Positions 52,154 to 62,167 of a DNA stretch of 64,000 nt are shown in pieces. The stretch comes from Brucella thiophenivorans (GTDB taxonomy: Bacteria; Pseudomonadota; Alphaproteobacteria; Rhizobiales; Rhizobiaceae), in contig NZ_NNRJ01000009.1 in NCBI RefSeq assembly GCF_002252445.1, positions 1 through 64,000 on the forward strand, read 5' to 3'. Both the position numbers and the translations under genes were made by a program. The notes below the pieces were generated by a model. It was not told where the DNA came from. It worked only from the letters and a program-made list of their open reading frames with translations, and ran no database searches. The stretch's first letter is position 1; every line of letters begins with the position of its first letter.

Positions 52154-52425
52154 GGACCAACTCCCCTTAACCGCACCGTTCAGTCACTAAAACGGCATCA
52201 ATCTATTGCCAGTAATTGTCGCACAAACTGTTGTCACAGCAACATAAAAAGTAAATGGCAAAGCCGATCACAAACCAACAACCTACCGTAACACAAAACG
52301 ACAGGCCGCACCTCTTACGAGAAATTTCGCAAATGCCCGCATTTTCTTTGAAATAAGGGCATTTGTGGGGTTCCGCTTTCGCTCATCATTGCCTATAAGG
52401 CCCACTTAGCCCACAGAATATACCT

Positions 52426-52465
52426 CTGCCAACCCGCCGGTAAACCGAGCGGGATTTTCTGGCAG
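52426..52465 (+). promoter_or_regulatory. Two-tier hairpin in the carB leader
   Basis: CTGCCA/TGGCAG outside and CCCGC/GCGGG inside form a hairpin followed within the arm by ATTTTCT. It sits 80 bp before carB, and its GCGGG-TTTT-TGGC wording recalls the carA leader hairpin. Confidence 0.4.
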
Positions 52466-52472
52466 GCTAAAA

Positions 52473-52517
52473 GCATGTCTCTCAAAAGTGGGAACCGGTT
52501 TTGAGACAAAGACATGC
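52473..52517. repeat. Dispersed intergenic repeat, type A copy
   Basis: GCATGTC/GACATGC and TCTCAAAA/TTTTGAGA form two stacked stems around GTGGGAACCGG, with a CAAA bulge. It ends 30 bp before the carB start and is probably within the carB leader. Confidence 0.75.
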
Positions 52518-52547
52518 GTTAACACTAAGAACAAGGATGACGCTCCC

Positions 52548-55500
52548 ATGCCGAAACGTACAGATATTAAATCGATTCTGATCATCGGCGCGGGCCCAAT
52601 TGTTATCGGTCAGGCTTGCGAGTTCGATTACTCCGGCACGCAGGCTTGTAAGGCGCTGAAAGAGGAAGGCTATCGCATCATCCTCGTCAACTCCAATCCG
52701 GCAACGATCATGACTGATCCGGATCTGGCAGATGCGACCTATATTGAGCCAATAACCCCTGAAGTTGTTGCAAAAATCATCGCCAAGGAACGCCCGGACG
52801 CGCTGCTGCCGACTATGGGCGGTCAGACCGCACTCAATACCGCATTATCGCTCCGCCGCATGGGCGTTCTTGAGCGCTACAATGTTGAGATGATCGGCGC
52901 CCACGCGGAAGCCATCGACAAGGCAGAAGACCGCGCCCTTTTCCGCGAAGCCATGGACAAGATTGGTCTTGATACGCCCAATTCCATGTTGGCCAATGCC
53001 ACTGAAATCAAAGATGAAGACCGTAAGCGTCACGAAGCCAAGCGCAACGAAGTAAAGTCGCAACACACGGGCGACGACCTCGATAAGGCGCTCGACAAGC
53101 TCGAAACCGAATGGCAGCTGGGCGAAGTCGAACGCAAGCAGCGCTACATGAGCCATGCGCTGGCCAAAGCAGCACAGGCGATGGATTTCGTTGGCCTACC
53201 AGCCATCATCCGCCCAAGCTTCACGCTCGGCGGCACCGGCGGCGGCATTGCCTATAACCGTCAGGAATTTTTCGAGATCATCGAACGTGGTTTGGATGCA
53301 TCGCCAACCACCGAAGTGCTGATTGAAGAATCGGTTCTCGGCTGGAAAGAATATGAAATGGAAGTCGTCCGCGACAAAGCGGACAATTGCATCATCATCT
53401 GCTCGATCGAAAACCTTGATCCAATGGGCGTGCATACAGGTGACTCTATTACAGTAGCCCCTGCTCTGACACTGACTGACAAAGAATACCAGATCATGCG
53501 TAACGCCTCAATTGCGGTGCTGCGCGAGATCGGCGTTGAAACCGGTGGCTCAAACGTTCAGTTCGCGATCAACCCGGCCAATGGCCGCATGATCGTCATC
53601 GAAATGAACCCGCGTGTATCTCGTTCTTCGGCACTTGCTTCCAAAGCAACCGGCTTCCCTATTGCCAAGGTCGCGGCCAAGCTTGCCGTCGGCTACACGC
53701 TGGACGAACTCGACAACGACATCACCGGCGGTGCCACGCCTGCATCGTTCGAACCTTCGATCGACTATGTCGTCACCAAAATCCCACGTTTTGCCTTTGA
53801 AAAATTCCCCGGCTCCTCGCCGATCCTGACCACCGCCATGAAGTCGGTGGGTGAAGTGATGGCCATTGGCCGTACTTTCCAGGAAAGCTTGCAGAAGGCG
53901 CTGCGTGGACTTGAAACCGGCCTCACCGGTTTCGACGAAATCACTATTCCTAATATTGAGGAAGGCGACGAAAAGAACGCGATCCGCGCCGCCATCGGCA
54001 CGCCAACGCCAGATCGTCTTCGCATGGTCGCTCAGGCTATGCGCCTCGGCCTCACCACTGAACAAATCCATGACGTCTCAAAGATCGATCCGTGGTTTTT
54101 GGAGCAGATAGAAGAGATCATCAACACTGAAGCGCGTATTCGCGAACATGGCCTGCCAAAGGACACAGAAAATCTGCGCAAGCTCAAGTCGATGGGCTTC
54201 TCCGACGCTCGCCTTGCAAGCCTGATTGGCAAAGATGCCGAAGACATCGCAAAACTGCGCAATGAGCTTGATGTGCATCCGGTCTTTAAGCGCATCGACA
54301 CCTGTGCTGCGGAATTCGCTTCACCGACCGCTTACATGTATTCGACCTATGAAACGCCTTTTGTCGGTCAGCTGCGCTCAGAAGCAGAAGTTTCGGATCG
54401 CAAGAAGGTCGTCATTCTCGGCGGTGGTCCAAACCGTATTGGTCAGGGCATCGAGTTCGATTATTGCTGTTGCCATGCGGCCTTCGCGCTTAATGATGCC
54501 GATTATGAAGCCATCATGATCAACTGTAACCCGGAAACCGTATCGACCGATTACGACACCTCGGATCGTCTCTACTTCGAGCCTCTGACTGCCGAAGACG
54601 TGCTGGAAATCCTGCGCGTTGAGCAAGAAAAAGGCACACTTCATGGCGTGATCGTCCAGTTCGGTGGCCAGACCCCGCTCAAGCTTGCAACAGCACTTGA
54701 AAAGGCCGGTATTCCAATCCTCGGCACGTCGCCGGATGCAATCGACCTTGCAGAAGACCGTGACCGCTTCCAGAAGCTTCTCATCAAGCTCGGCCTCAAC
54801 CAGCCAAAGAATGGCATCGCCTATTCGGTTGAACAGGCCCGCCTGATTGTTGCCGACCTCGGCTTCCCGCTGGTTGTGCGTCCATCCTATGTTCTGGGTG
54901 GCCGTGCCATGCAGATTATTCACGATGAACGCGGCTTGCAGACTTATCTCCTCGACACCGTTCCTGAACTGGTGCCGGAAGACATCAAGGCCAAGTATCC
55001 GAACGACAAGACCGGCCAGATCAACACGCTTTTGGGCAAGAACCCGCTTCTGTTTGATACCTATCTGACACAGGCTATCGAAGTGGATGTGGATTGCCTT
55101 TGCGATGGCAAGGACAGCTATGTTTCCGGGATCATGGAGCATATCGAAGAAGCTGGCATCCACTCGGGTGACAGTGCCTGTTCGCTACCAGTTCACACAC
55201 TGTCAAAAGAGATCGTCGCTGAACTGGAACGCCAGACTGCATTGCTTGCCAAGGCACTCAATGTCGGCGGCCTGATGAACGTGCAGTTTGCCATCAAGAA
55301 CGATGAAATCTTTATCCTTGAAGTGAACCCACGCGCATCGCGTACCGTTCCATTCGTCGCAAAAACCGTTGGCACGCCAATTGCCAAGGTTGCGGCCCGC
55401 ATCATGGCAGGTGAAAGCCTTGAAGATGCGATCAACGCCTATGGCGGCAGGCCACAGCCAAATGCCCGCCCGCACATCGCGGTTAAGGAGGCTGTGTTCC

Positions 55501-56036
55501 CATTCGCCCGTTTCCCCGGCGTTGACACATTGCTCGGACCTGAAATGCGTTCGACCGGAGAAGTCATGGGGCTCGACTATGATTATGCACTGGCTTTCGC
55601 CAAGGCACAGCTTGGTGCAGGTGTTGAACTTCCACGCGAAGGCACGGTTTTCGTGTCAGTTCGTGACGAAGACAAGGAACGTGTACTTGGTCCGGTGCGC
55701 AAACTGGCAAGCATTGGCTTCAAGGTTATGGCAACGGGCGGAACCCAGAAGTTTCTTGAAGATAATGGTATTGAATCAACCAAGATCAACAAGGTTATCG
55801 AAGGTCGTCCGCATGTTGAAGACGCGATCCGCAATCGTCAGATTCATCTGGTCTTCAACACGACCGACAGTGCGAGCGCTGTCTCGGATAGCAAATCGAT
55901 TCGCCGTGCAACGCTGATGCAGAAGCTGCCCTACTACACCACAATGGCCGGTGCAGAAGCTGCCGCCGAAGCCATTGCGGCTCTTAAAGCGGGCTCGATG
56001 GAAGTCCGTCCGCTTCAGGATTACTTCCGCGCATAA
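52548..56036 (+). CDS. carB: Carbamoyl-phosphate synthase large subunit
   Basis: CarB makes carbamoyl phosphate from bicarbonate, ammonia and two ATP. Two homologous ATP-grasp halves are visible: the first starts [22 protein letters not shown], the second [36 protein letters not shown] and [13 protein letters not shown] are the nucleotide-binding loops, and the C-terminal allosteric domain starts near [16 protein letters not shown]. Length is 1162 aa, about 90 more than enteric CarB, mainly from a charged helical insertion (about residues 150-210, [16 protein letters not shown]). ATG 52548 follows AAGGATGA; the frame to 52488 begins inside a repeat. It has its own terminator. Confidence 0.97.
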   Translation: MPKRTDIKSILIIGAGPIVIGQACEFDYSGTQACKALKEEGYRIILVNSNPATIMTDPDLADATYIEPITPEVVAKIIAKERPDALLPTMGGQTALNTALSLRRMGVLERYNVEMIGAHAEAIDKAEDRALFREAMDKIGLDTPNSMLANATEIKDEDRKRHEAKRNEVKSQHTGDDLDKALDKLETEWQLGEVERKQRYMSHALAKAAQAMDFVGLPAIIRPSFTLGGTGGGIAYNRQEFFEIIERGLDASPTTEVLIEESVLGWKEYEMEVVRDKADNCIIICSIENLDPMGVHTGDSITVAPALTLTDKEYQIMRNASIAVLREIGVETGGSNVQFAINPANGRMIVIEMNPRVSRSSALASKATGFPIAKVAAKLAVGYTLDELDNDITGGATPASFEPSIDYVVTKIPRFAFEKFPGSSPILTTAMKSVGEVMAIGRTFQESLQKALRGLETGLTGFDEITIPNIEEGDEKNAIRAAIGTPTPDRLRMVAQAMRLGLTTEQIHDVSKIDPWFLEQIEEIINTEARIREHGLPKDTENLRKLKSMGFSDARLASLIGKDAEDIAKLRNELDVHPVFKRIDTCAAEFASPTAYMYSTYETPFVGQLRSEAEVSDRKKVVILGGGPNRIGQGIEFDYCCCHAAFALNDADYEAIMINCNPETVSTDYDTSDRLYFEPLTAEDVLEILRVEQEKGTLHGVIVQFGGQTPLKLATALEKAGIPILGTSPDAIDLAEDRDRFQKLLIKLGLNQPKNGIAYSVEQARLIVADLGFPLVVRPSYVLGGRAMQIIHDERGLQTYLLDTVPELVPEDIKAKYPNDKTGQINTLLGKNPLLFDTYLTQAIEVDVDCLCDGKDSYVSGIMEHIEEAGIHSGDSACSLPVHTLSKEIVAELERQTALLAKALNVGGLMNVQFAIKNDEIFILEVNPRASRTVPFVAKTVGTPIAKVAARIMAGESLEDAINAYGGRPQPNARPHIAVKEAVFPFARFPGVDTLLGPEMRSTGEVMGLDYDYALAFAKAQLGAGVELPREGTVFVSVRDEDKERVLGPVRKLASIGFKVMATGGTQKFLEDNGIESTKINKVIEGRPHVEDAIRNRQIHLVFNTTDSASAVSDSKSIRRATLMQKLPYYTTMAGAEAAAEAIAALKAGSMEVRPLQDYFRA

Positions 56037-56054
56037 GCGTTAAATCAGCGATTG

Positions 56055-56091
56055 AAAAAGGCTGCAGATGAAAATCTGCGGCCTTTTCATT
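56055..56091 (+). terminator. Rho-independent terminator of carB
   Basis: AAAAGGCTGCAGAT and ATCTGCGGCCTTTT pair around GAAA and are followed by CATTTTC. Confidence 0.85.
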
Positions 56092-56104
56092 TTCAAACAC
56101 CTGC

Positions 56105-57907
56105 TCAAGATTGATGCGGCAAACGCAGTGGCGTAGCCTGTAAATCCATCTCAAGATGAAGCTTGGTCGGAAACAAACCGTTATGACCTAATCCTTTGCC
56201 AATATGGATAACGGATGCGGCTTTCAGTGGCCCTTCCAGAAGATCATAGGCACGCTTTCGCGCATCTTCATCCATGCCGTCCAGCGTACCATCAATCACT
56301 ATCCAGCTTGGATTTTGTAGCACCAGCCGCGCCAAAGCAAGGCTCTGCTGCTCATCAGCCGTCAGCGTCCGATCCCAACGCAAAACACGGTCTATCTGCG
56401 ACACAAGCCGTTCAAGTCCTGCAAGCTTCAACACCTCTGCAATCTGATTTTTTGAAAAATCAGCCGAACTCAAAGGATAAACTACCGCATCATGCAGATT
56501 ACCCGGCGGGATGTAAGGCGCATGGGGAATGAACACCACGCGGTCGCCCGCAGGCAATCCAATCCGCCCACTGCCCCAAGGCCATAGGCCACCGAGCGCT
56601 CGAAAGAGCATGCTGCGCTCCGATTCTGTGGCCCCCGTTACAAGCAGACGCTCACCGGGATTGATGACAACCCTCGTCTCCACCAGATTGAGACAACCTT
56701 CCGGCGCTGCAATCGACAGATTATCGATCGTCAATTGCTCTTGAGGATTGGTTTCAACAGCAATCTGACGATCAAGATGACCAATTTCATCCATACGCAA
56801 AATCGCTTGCCGAAAACTTGCGACACGCAGCAGCGTTGCCCGCCAATCTGCAATGGCGCCGAAATTATCGACAAACCAGCGTAGTGAATTATGCACCTGC
56901 GTAAAAGCGCCAACGGCCATCATCAGGCCACCGAAGGTCAGCCCACCTGAGAAATAAACGGGAGCCGCGACAAGGATCGGCGCAACGATGGTAAACCAGC
57001 CATAGCCTGCCGTCACCCAAGTGAGATTAGTGGTGGCAATCACGATGCGTTTGATAGCGAGCAGCACCGCATCAAGATCACGATCCAGCCTGCGACGCTC
57101 ATCGGCTTCACCACGCGCCAGCGTTACTGCATCGATATGCTCGTTGACGCGCATCAGAGAAAAGCGGAAATCAGCCTCACGCGCATAGCGATTAGCATTG
57201 TGATTGACGAGGCTGCGACCCACAAACCACGAAAGTAGTGATGCAGATCCCGCATAAAACACCGCCGCCCAAACCATGTAACCGGGTATGGAGAAATTAT
57301 AACCCCACACATGGAAAACAAAGCCACTCGAAAGCGACCACAAAACGCCAACAAAACTCACCAGAATGACGGTTGATTGCAGCAGGTTGATACCGAGATC
57401 GCTGGTTGTTTCGGCAAGATGCCGCGCATCTTCCTGTAAGCGCTGATCCGGGTTGATGCCAATTTCGCCTGCCTTTGCAAGACGGAATGCCCGTCCCGGC
57501 TGCAACCATTGCCCCACGAGATCACGTGCCAGCCCATCCCGCAATTTCAGCTTGAACATCTGGTTCAGCCACGTTTGCGATACGTTGAGAATGAGAACCG
57601 TGCCTGCAATCGCGAAGAAAATCAGCAACTGATGGAAGAAGGCACTCAGATTGCGATCAGACAACGCATTATAGAAAGGCACATTCCAGCGATTGATCGC
57701 GACCTGTCCAACAGCGATGAGAACAATGAGAACAAAAATTCCGGTTCCAAGCGCAATAAGCTGATTACGCACGGGCGACACCCAAAACGCACTCATCATC
57801 ATGCCAGCTTGCGAGAAAAGATCGCTGCCGTCCTGCTTTTCAGGAGGCTTACCCTTTTGACGCGTGCGGTCGACTTCTTGCGGCTCATCCTGCTTTGACT
57901 GGGGCAA
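56105..57907 (-). CDS. SbmA/YddA-like ABC transporter, fused membrane and ATPase domains with degenerate ATP site
   Basis: A 600-residue half-transporter. About six membrane helices (40-350) with EADFRFSLMRVNEHIDAVTLARGE in the coupling region match the SbmA/BacA-YddA-ABCD membrane domain, and the C-terminal 220 residues match its ATPase domain. The ATP site is damaged in every motif: Walker A reads GATESERS (Lys to Arg at 56615-56617), the signature reads LTADEQQ (Gly to Asp at 56354-56356), and after the Walker B aspartate the catalytic Glu is Gly (IDGTLD, 56288-56290). A TTG at 57907 with AAGGAAAG upstream is the likely start; a TTG at 57925 lacks one. Substrate unknown. Confidence 0.8.
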   Translation of the reverse strand: MPQSKQDEPQEVDRTRQKGKPPEKQDGSDLFSQAGMMMSAFWVSPVRNQLIALGTGIFVLIVLIAVGQVAINRWNVPFYNALSDRNLSAFFHQLLIFFAIAGTVLILNVSQTWLNQMFKLKLRDGLARDLVGQWLQPGRAFRLAKAGEIGINPDQRLQEDARHLAETTSDLGINLLQSTVILVSFVGVLWSLSSGFVFHVWGYNFSIPGYMVWAAVFYAGSASLLSWFVGRSLVNHNANRYAREADFRFSLMRVNEHIDAVTLARGEADERRRLDRDLDAVLLAIKRIVIATTNLTWVTAGYGWFTIVAPILVAAPVYFSGGLTFGGLMMAVGAFTQVHNSLRWFVDNFGAIADWRATLLRVASFRQAILRMDEIGHLDRQIAVETNPQEQLTIDNLSIAAPEGCLNLVETRVVINPGERLLVTGATESERSMLFRALGGLWPWGSGRIGLPAGDRVVFIPHAPYIPPGNLHDAVVYPLSSADFSKNQIAEVLKLAGLERLVSQIDRVLRWDRTLTADEQQSLALARLVLQNPSWIVIDGTLDGMDEDARKRAYDLLEGPLKAASVIHIGKGLGHNGLFPTKLHLEMDLQATPLRLPHQS

Positions 57908-58367
57908 CGCGTCTTTCCTTACCAAACCTGGCAGATATGCAATTTTGTTGGCAAAAATCTTGTCTGCAATAGCAGACGTGTCTGTTTGGTCTTAACCAGT
58001 TCTATTGGCAGCCTATAGCAATATTTTGGAACTTTTGCGTGAAGTGTGAACCTGTCATGTCAGCGCATCAAATAAAATAATGCATTGCCGCAATCGCAGT
58101 TCCAGCGGGCTTGAGCATAAACAACAATGCGCCGTGATTGATGATGAGAAAAAGCATTTCAAAAATAGGCGTTTACAGATAGCAAAGCCTGTCTTGTGCT
58201 GGTCAAATTTGTCGCATATAGTTTCGTCATCGATTTTTCGGTCAAGTGACTTTGTGACCGCCCGGCCTGCCGTGCTTCCTAACGATCTCCTGTCCATAAA
58301 TTCGATCCACAGGGACGTGTGCGAAGCATACGGACTAACGACTACTAATGTTACAAAGGAATTTCCC
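57908..58367. other. Divergent control region and cspA leader
   Basis: This region separates the ABC transporter and cspA starts. It probably contains the long cspA leader; no ORF in it has coding character, and the in-frame extension of cspA to 58080 has composition unlike the CspA family. Confidence 0.45.
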
Positions 58368-58577
58368 ATGGCTACGGGAACAGTTAAGTGGTTTAACACG
58401 ACCAAGGGCTTCGGCTTCATTCAGCCTGATCAGGGCGGCACGGACATTTTCGTTCACATTTCCGCTGTTCAGCGCGCTGGCCTGGCCACGCTCGATGAAG
58501 GCCAGAAGGTTTCCTACGAAGTCGTAGAAGACCGTCGTTCGGGTCGCTCGTCTGCCGACAACCTCGTCGCAGCATAA
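58368..58577 (+). CDS. cspA: Cold shock protein, CspA family
   Basis: A 69-residue single OB-fold protein that binds single-stranded RNA and DNA as an RNA chaperone. The RNA-binding motifs RNP1 (KGFGFIQPD) and RNP2 (DIFVHISAV) are intact, after the standard start [15 protein letters not shown] precedes the ATG at 58368; the longer frame from 58080 is only leader sequence. The 440 bp between this gene and the divergent ABC transporter suggest a long untranslated leader, as is usual for cold-regulated csp genes. A type A repeat and a terminator follow. Confidence 0.94.
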   Translation: MATGTVKWFNTTKGFGFIQPDQGGTDIFVHISAVQRAGLATLDEGQKVSYEVVEDRRSGRSSADNLVAA

Positions 58578-58597
58578 ATTTTGCCGGATAGGCAACA

Positions 58598-58642
58598 GCA
58601 TGTCTCCCAAAAGTGGTAATCGATTTTGAGACTAAAGCATGC
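58598..58642. repeat. Dispersed intergenic repeat, type A copy
   Basis: GCATGTCTCCCAAAA, the loop GTGGTAATCGA and TTTTGAGACTAAAGCATGC repeat the layout of the carB copy closely. The tail GTTAAAATAAA follows. Confidence 0.75.
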
Positions 58643-58653
58643 GTTAAAATAAA

Positions 58654-58686
58654 CAAAAAGGCGGGGTCATGCCCCGCCTTTTTGTT
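58654..58686 (+). terminator. Rho-independent terminator after cspA
   Basis: AAAAGGCGGGG and CCCCGCCTTTT pair perfectly around TCATG with T residues behind and A residues in front; it can work in both directions. Confidence 0.9.
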
Positions 58687-58695
58687 TGTTATAAA

Positions 58696-59307
58696 TCAGG
58701 GCAGCCAATCCATCGGCACATGACCCTTATCGGCTTCCACCCGTGTAAGCCATGCTTTGATCTCTGGATAGCGATCCATATCAAAGCCGCCGCGGTGCGC
58801 TTCATGCGTATAGGCATAAAGCGCAATATCCGCGATGCTTAGACCATCACCTGCCAAAAACGACGTCTTTTCAAGCTGCACCTCCATAACACCCAACGCC
58901 TTGTCTCCACCTACCAGTGTCGATGCAAGACGTTCAGGCGTCGCATCACCCGCACGCTCAGGATAAACCATCAAGGCACGGCGCACCGCCACATACGGCT
59001 CGTGACTATATTGCTCAAAGAACAGCCATTGATAAACAAGCGCCCGCTCATACGCATCTTTCAGCAGATACGGCGTATTCTCAGCGAGATAGAGCAAAAT
59101 CGCATTTGATTCGGATATGAAGCGCCCATCATCAAGCTCAAGCAGCGGAACCTTACCATTGGGGTTCTTGGCCAGATATTCAGGCGTGCGCGTCGAGCCA
59201 TCAAGCGATGAAACACTGACATGCTTGAAAGGCTTGCCGAGTTTGGCAAGCAAAAGCCGTGGCTTATAGCAATTTCCAGAATCTGGCTGTGAATAGATCG
59301 TGAGCAT
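58696..59307 (-). CDS. Glutathione S-transferase family protein
   Basis: A 203-residue cytosolic GST-fold protein. The thioredoxin-like N-terminal domain starts MLTIYSQPDSGNCYKPRLLLAKLGKP, with the cis-proline block NPNGKVPLLEL and the glutathione-contact ES in RFISESNAILLYLAE. The C-terminal helical domain includes the N-capping-like TSFLAGDGLSIADIALYAYTH. The serine or cysteine of SGNC near residue 10 is the likely catalytic residue. CAGGAGAG precedes the ATG. It is divergent from the aspartate aminotransferase gene. Confidence 0.9.
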   Translation of the reverse strand: MLTIYSQPDSGNCYKPRLLLAKLGKPFKHVSVSSLDGSTRTPEYLAKNPNGKVPLLELDDGRFISESNAILLYLAENTPYLLKDAYERALVYQWLFFEQYSHEPYVAVRRALMVYPERAGDATPERLASTLVGGDKALGVMEVQLEKTSFLAGDGLSIADIALYAYTHEAHRGGFDMDRYPEIKAWLTRVEADKGHVPMDWLP

Positions 59308-59533
59308 TTATCTCTCCTGTATCGATATAACATGTCCGCCACTTCACGCGCTGTCCAATCAGTTTCGTTGAAGCAATATGTGTGCATCCATGATGGTTCA
59401 GAACTTTTCAGCAACACAATCGCGCGACAAACCGGAATTTCTTGCGAAACTGCAAAGCTTTTGTTGCGATTCGTGCGCCGATGCGACATAGAAAGCCCGC
59501 AAGACCGGACCATGCCCGGTGCCGGTTATCTGA

Positions 59534-60760
<1,227 letters not shown>

Positions 60761-60782
60761 ACATTTCGAAAATAAAAAGACG

Positions 60783-60808
60783 AAGGGGCCGAAAGGCCCC
60801 TTTTTCGT
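60783..60808 (+). terminator. Rho-independent terminator of aatA
   Basis: AAGGGGCC and GGCCCCTT pair around GAAA, followed by a T run. Confidence 0.92.
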
Positions 60809-60845
60809 ATGTGCTTTTCGGAAATCCTCGGTCCGGCGCGAAGCC

Positions 60846-60961
60846 AAAAAAAAAGCCAGACAAATGTCTGGCTTTGAGTTTTGAAGGTGCCATTGAGGCA
60901 AACCTCCAGAGGGGAACACTCAGCCTGCGTAAAATGGGAGGAGGAAACGCAGCACTGAGAT
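60846..60961 (-). ncRNA. abcR: AbcR-like (alpha-r15 family) Hfq-dependent small RNA
   Basis: On the minus strand about 115 nt form three hairpins. The first is CTCAG-TG-CTGCGT paired to ACGCAG-G-CTGAG (60919-60959), with an exposed loop TTTCCTCCTCCCATTTT that can pair with ribosome-binding sites. The second is a small CCTC/GAGG stem. The third is the terminator AAAGCCAGAC/GTCTGGCTTT followed by nine U (60846-60875). A -10-like CATATAAAG (60965-60973) sits just upstream. The CUCCUCCC loop, the size and the position next to an LsrB/VtlR-type gene match what I recall of the AbcR family, which represses ABC transporter mRNAs. Which paralogue it is cannot be told. Confidence 0.7.
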
Positions 60962-60989
60962 GATCTTTATATGCCCTGTGCTTATTGTT

Positions 60990-61001
60990 TTGGCAATCCA
61001 A
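60990..61001. promoter_or_regulatory. LysR-type candidate site in the AbcR-like RNA promoter
   Basis: TTGG-CAAT-CCAA is a short palindrome 30-41 bp upstream of the likely RNA start. Because a LysR gene lies next door, it is a reasonable binding-site guess, though short. Confidence 0.35.
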
Positions 61002-61189
61002 CTTTCGCACAATACAGCTATGCATTTTACGCATGGCTATTTTTAAAGAAAAAACTTCGCGATTTCATTGACTTACCGATTAACCACTCACAAAGTATTA
61101 CACATCACTGTTGCACGACCAGCCCAAACATAAGGCATTTTGTTACCTGCCCTGCCTGCAAAAATAGCAAATCACTTGGCTAGGTTCCA

Positions 61190-61222
61190 AAAAAAGGCCG
61201 CGCGAGTATCACCCGGCGCAGC
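61190..61222 (-). terminator. Rho-independent terminator of the LysR gene
   Basis: On the minus strand GCTGCGC and GCGCGGC pair (one G-U) around CGGGTGATACTC and are followed by seven T. Confidence 0.7.
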
Positions 61223-61246
61223 TTTATTTGGCTTAAAAGTCGATAA

Positions 61247-62152
61247 TCAGAACGTCCAGTTACGGGCTTTCGAAAATAGGAAGTCGCGGAAAGCATGGAG
61301 CTTGGCTGAATTCTTCAGCGCTTCCGGGTAGCAGAAGAATGTATCGAAAGACGGGATTTCCTCAAGCTCCGGCAGAAGCTGCACCAGACCGGATTCTTTG
61401 TCAGCCATATAATCAGGAAGAACCGCAATACCCGCCCCACGCTGAACTGCACGGCGAATGGATAGCAGATTATTGACCTGCAAGACCGGAATACGCGTGC
61501 TTCCATCGGTACGCCCGGCAATCTCCAGCCAGTTCAGCCCGGTGAGATAGCTTGGTGCTGGCTCACCGAAAGTCACAACGCGATGCTGGTCGATCTCATC
61601 GATCGAATTCAACTTGCCATATTTCGATACATACCCTGCCGACGCATAGACATGCATATGCACGGTAAAAAGACGGCGCTGTATCAGATCAGGCTGCTGC
61701 GGCTGGCGCAGGCGGATCGCACAATCTGCATGACGCATGGTGAGATCGAGCTCTTCATTATCAAGAATAAGCTGAAGCTGCACATCGGGATAAAGCTCGA
61801 CAAACTCCTGAATCCGCTCGATCAGCCAGCCGGAACCAAGACCAACGGTCGTTGTCACACGCAGGCGTCCGGTCGGCTTTTCCTTGCTCTCGGCAAGTTT
61901 CGAGCGGACATTTTCAAGCTTCATCAACACATCATGCGCGGTGCGATAGAGCGTTTCGCCCTGCTCCGTCAGGATGAGGCCACGCGCATGCCGGTGAAAA
62001 AGCGGAACACCGACATCCTGCTCCAACGCGCTGACTTGCCGCGAAATAGCTGATTGCGACAGATGCAATGTCTGTGCGGCATGGGTGAATGACCCTGCTT
62101 CCGCAGCAGCATGAAAAATACGCAGTTTGTCCCAATCAAGCGGTGCGACCAC
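61247..62152 (-). CDS. lsrB: LysR family transcriptional regulator, LsrB/VtlR type
   Basis: A 301-residue LysR-type regulator. The winged helix-turn-helix is MVAPLDWDKLRIFHAAAEAGSFTHAAQTLHLSQSAISRQVSALE, split here only for description; the effector domain runs from about residue 95, with GRLRVTTTVGLGSGWLIERI. The place just downstream of trxB and the opening LDWDKLRIFHAAAEAGSFT are those of Sinorhizobium LsrB and Brucella VtlR, which control redox, envelope and small-RNA genes. It starts with GTG at 62152 after GGGAGAA. An AbcR-like RNA lies downstream, fitting the VtlR-AbcR2 link described in Brucella. Confidence 0.87.
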   Translation of the reverse strand: MVAPLDWDKLRIFHAAAEAGSFTHAAQTLHLSQSAISRQVSALEQDVGVPLFHRHARGLILTEQGETLYRTAHDVLMKLENVRSKLAESKEKPTGRLRVTTTVGLGSGWLIERIQEFVELYPDVQLQLILDNEELDLTMRHADCAIRLRQPQQPDLIQRRLFTVHMHVYASAGYVSKYGKLNSIDEIDQHRVVTFGEPAPSYLTGLNWLEIAGRTDGSTRIPVLQVNNLLSIRRAVQRGAGIAVLPDYMADKESGLVQLLPELEEIPSFDTFFCYPEALKNSAKLHAFRDFLFSKARNWTF

Positions 62153-62167
62153 GTTCTCCCCCTATCT

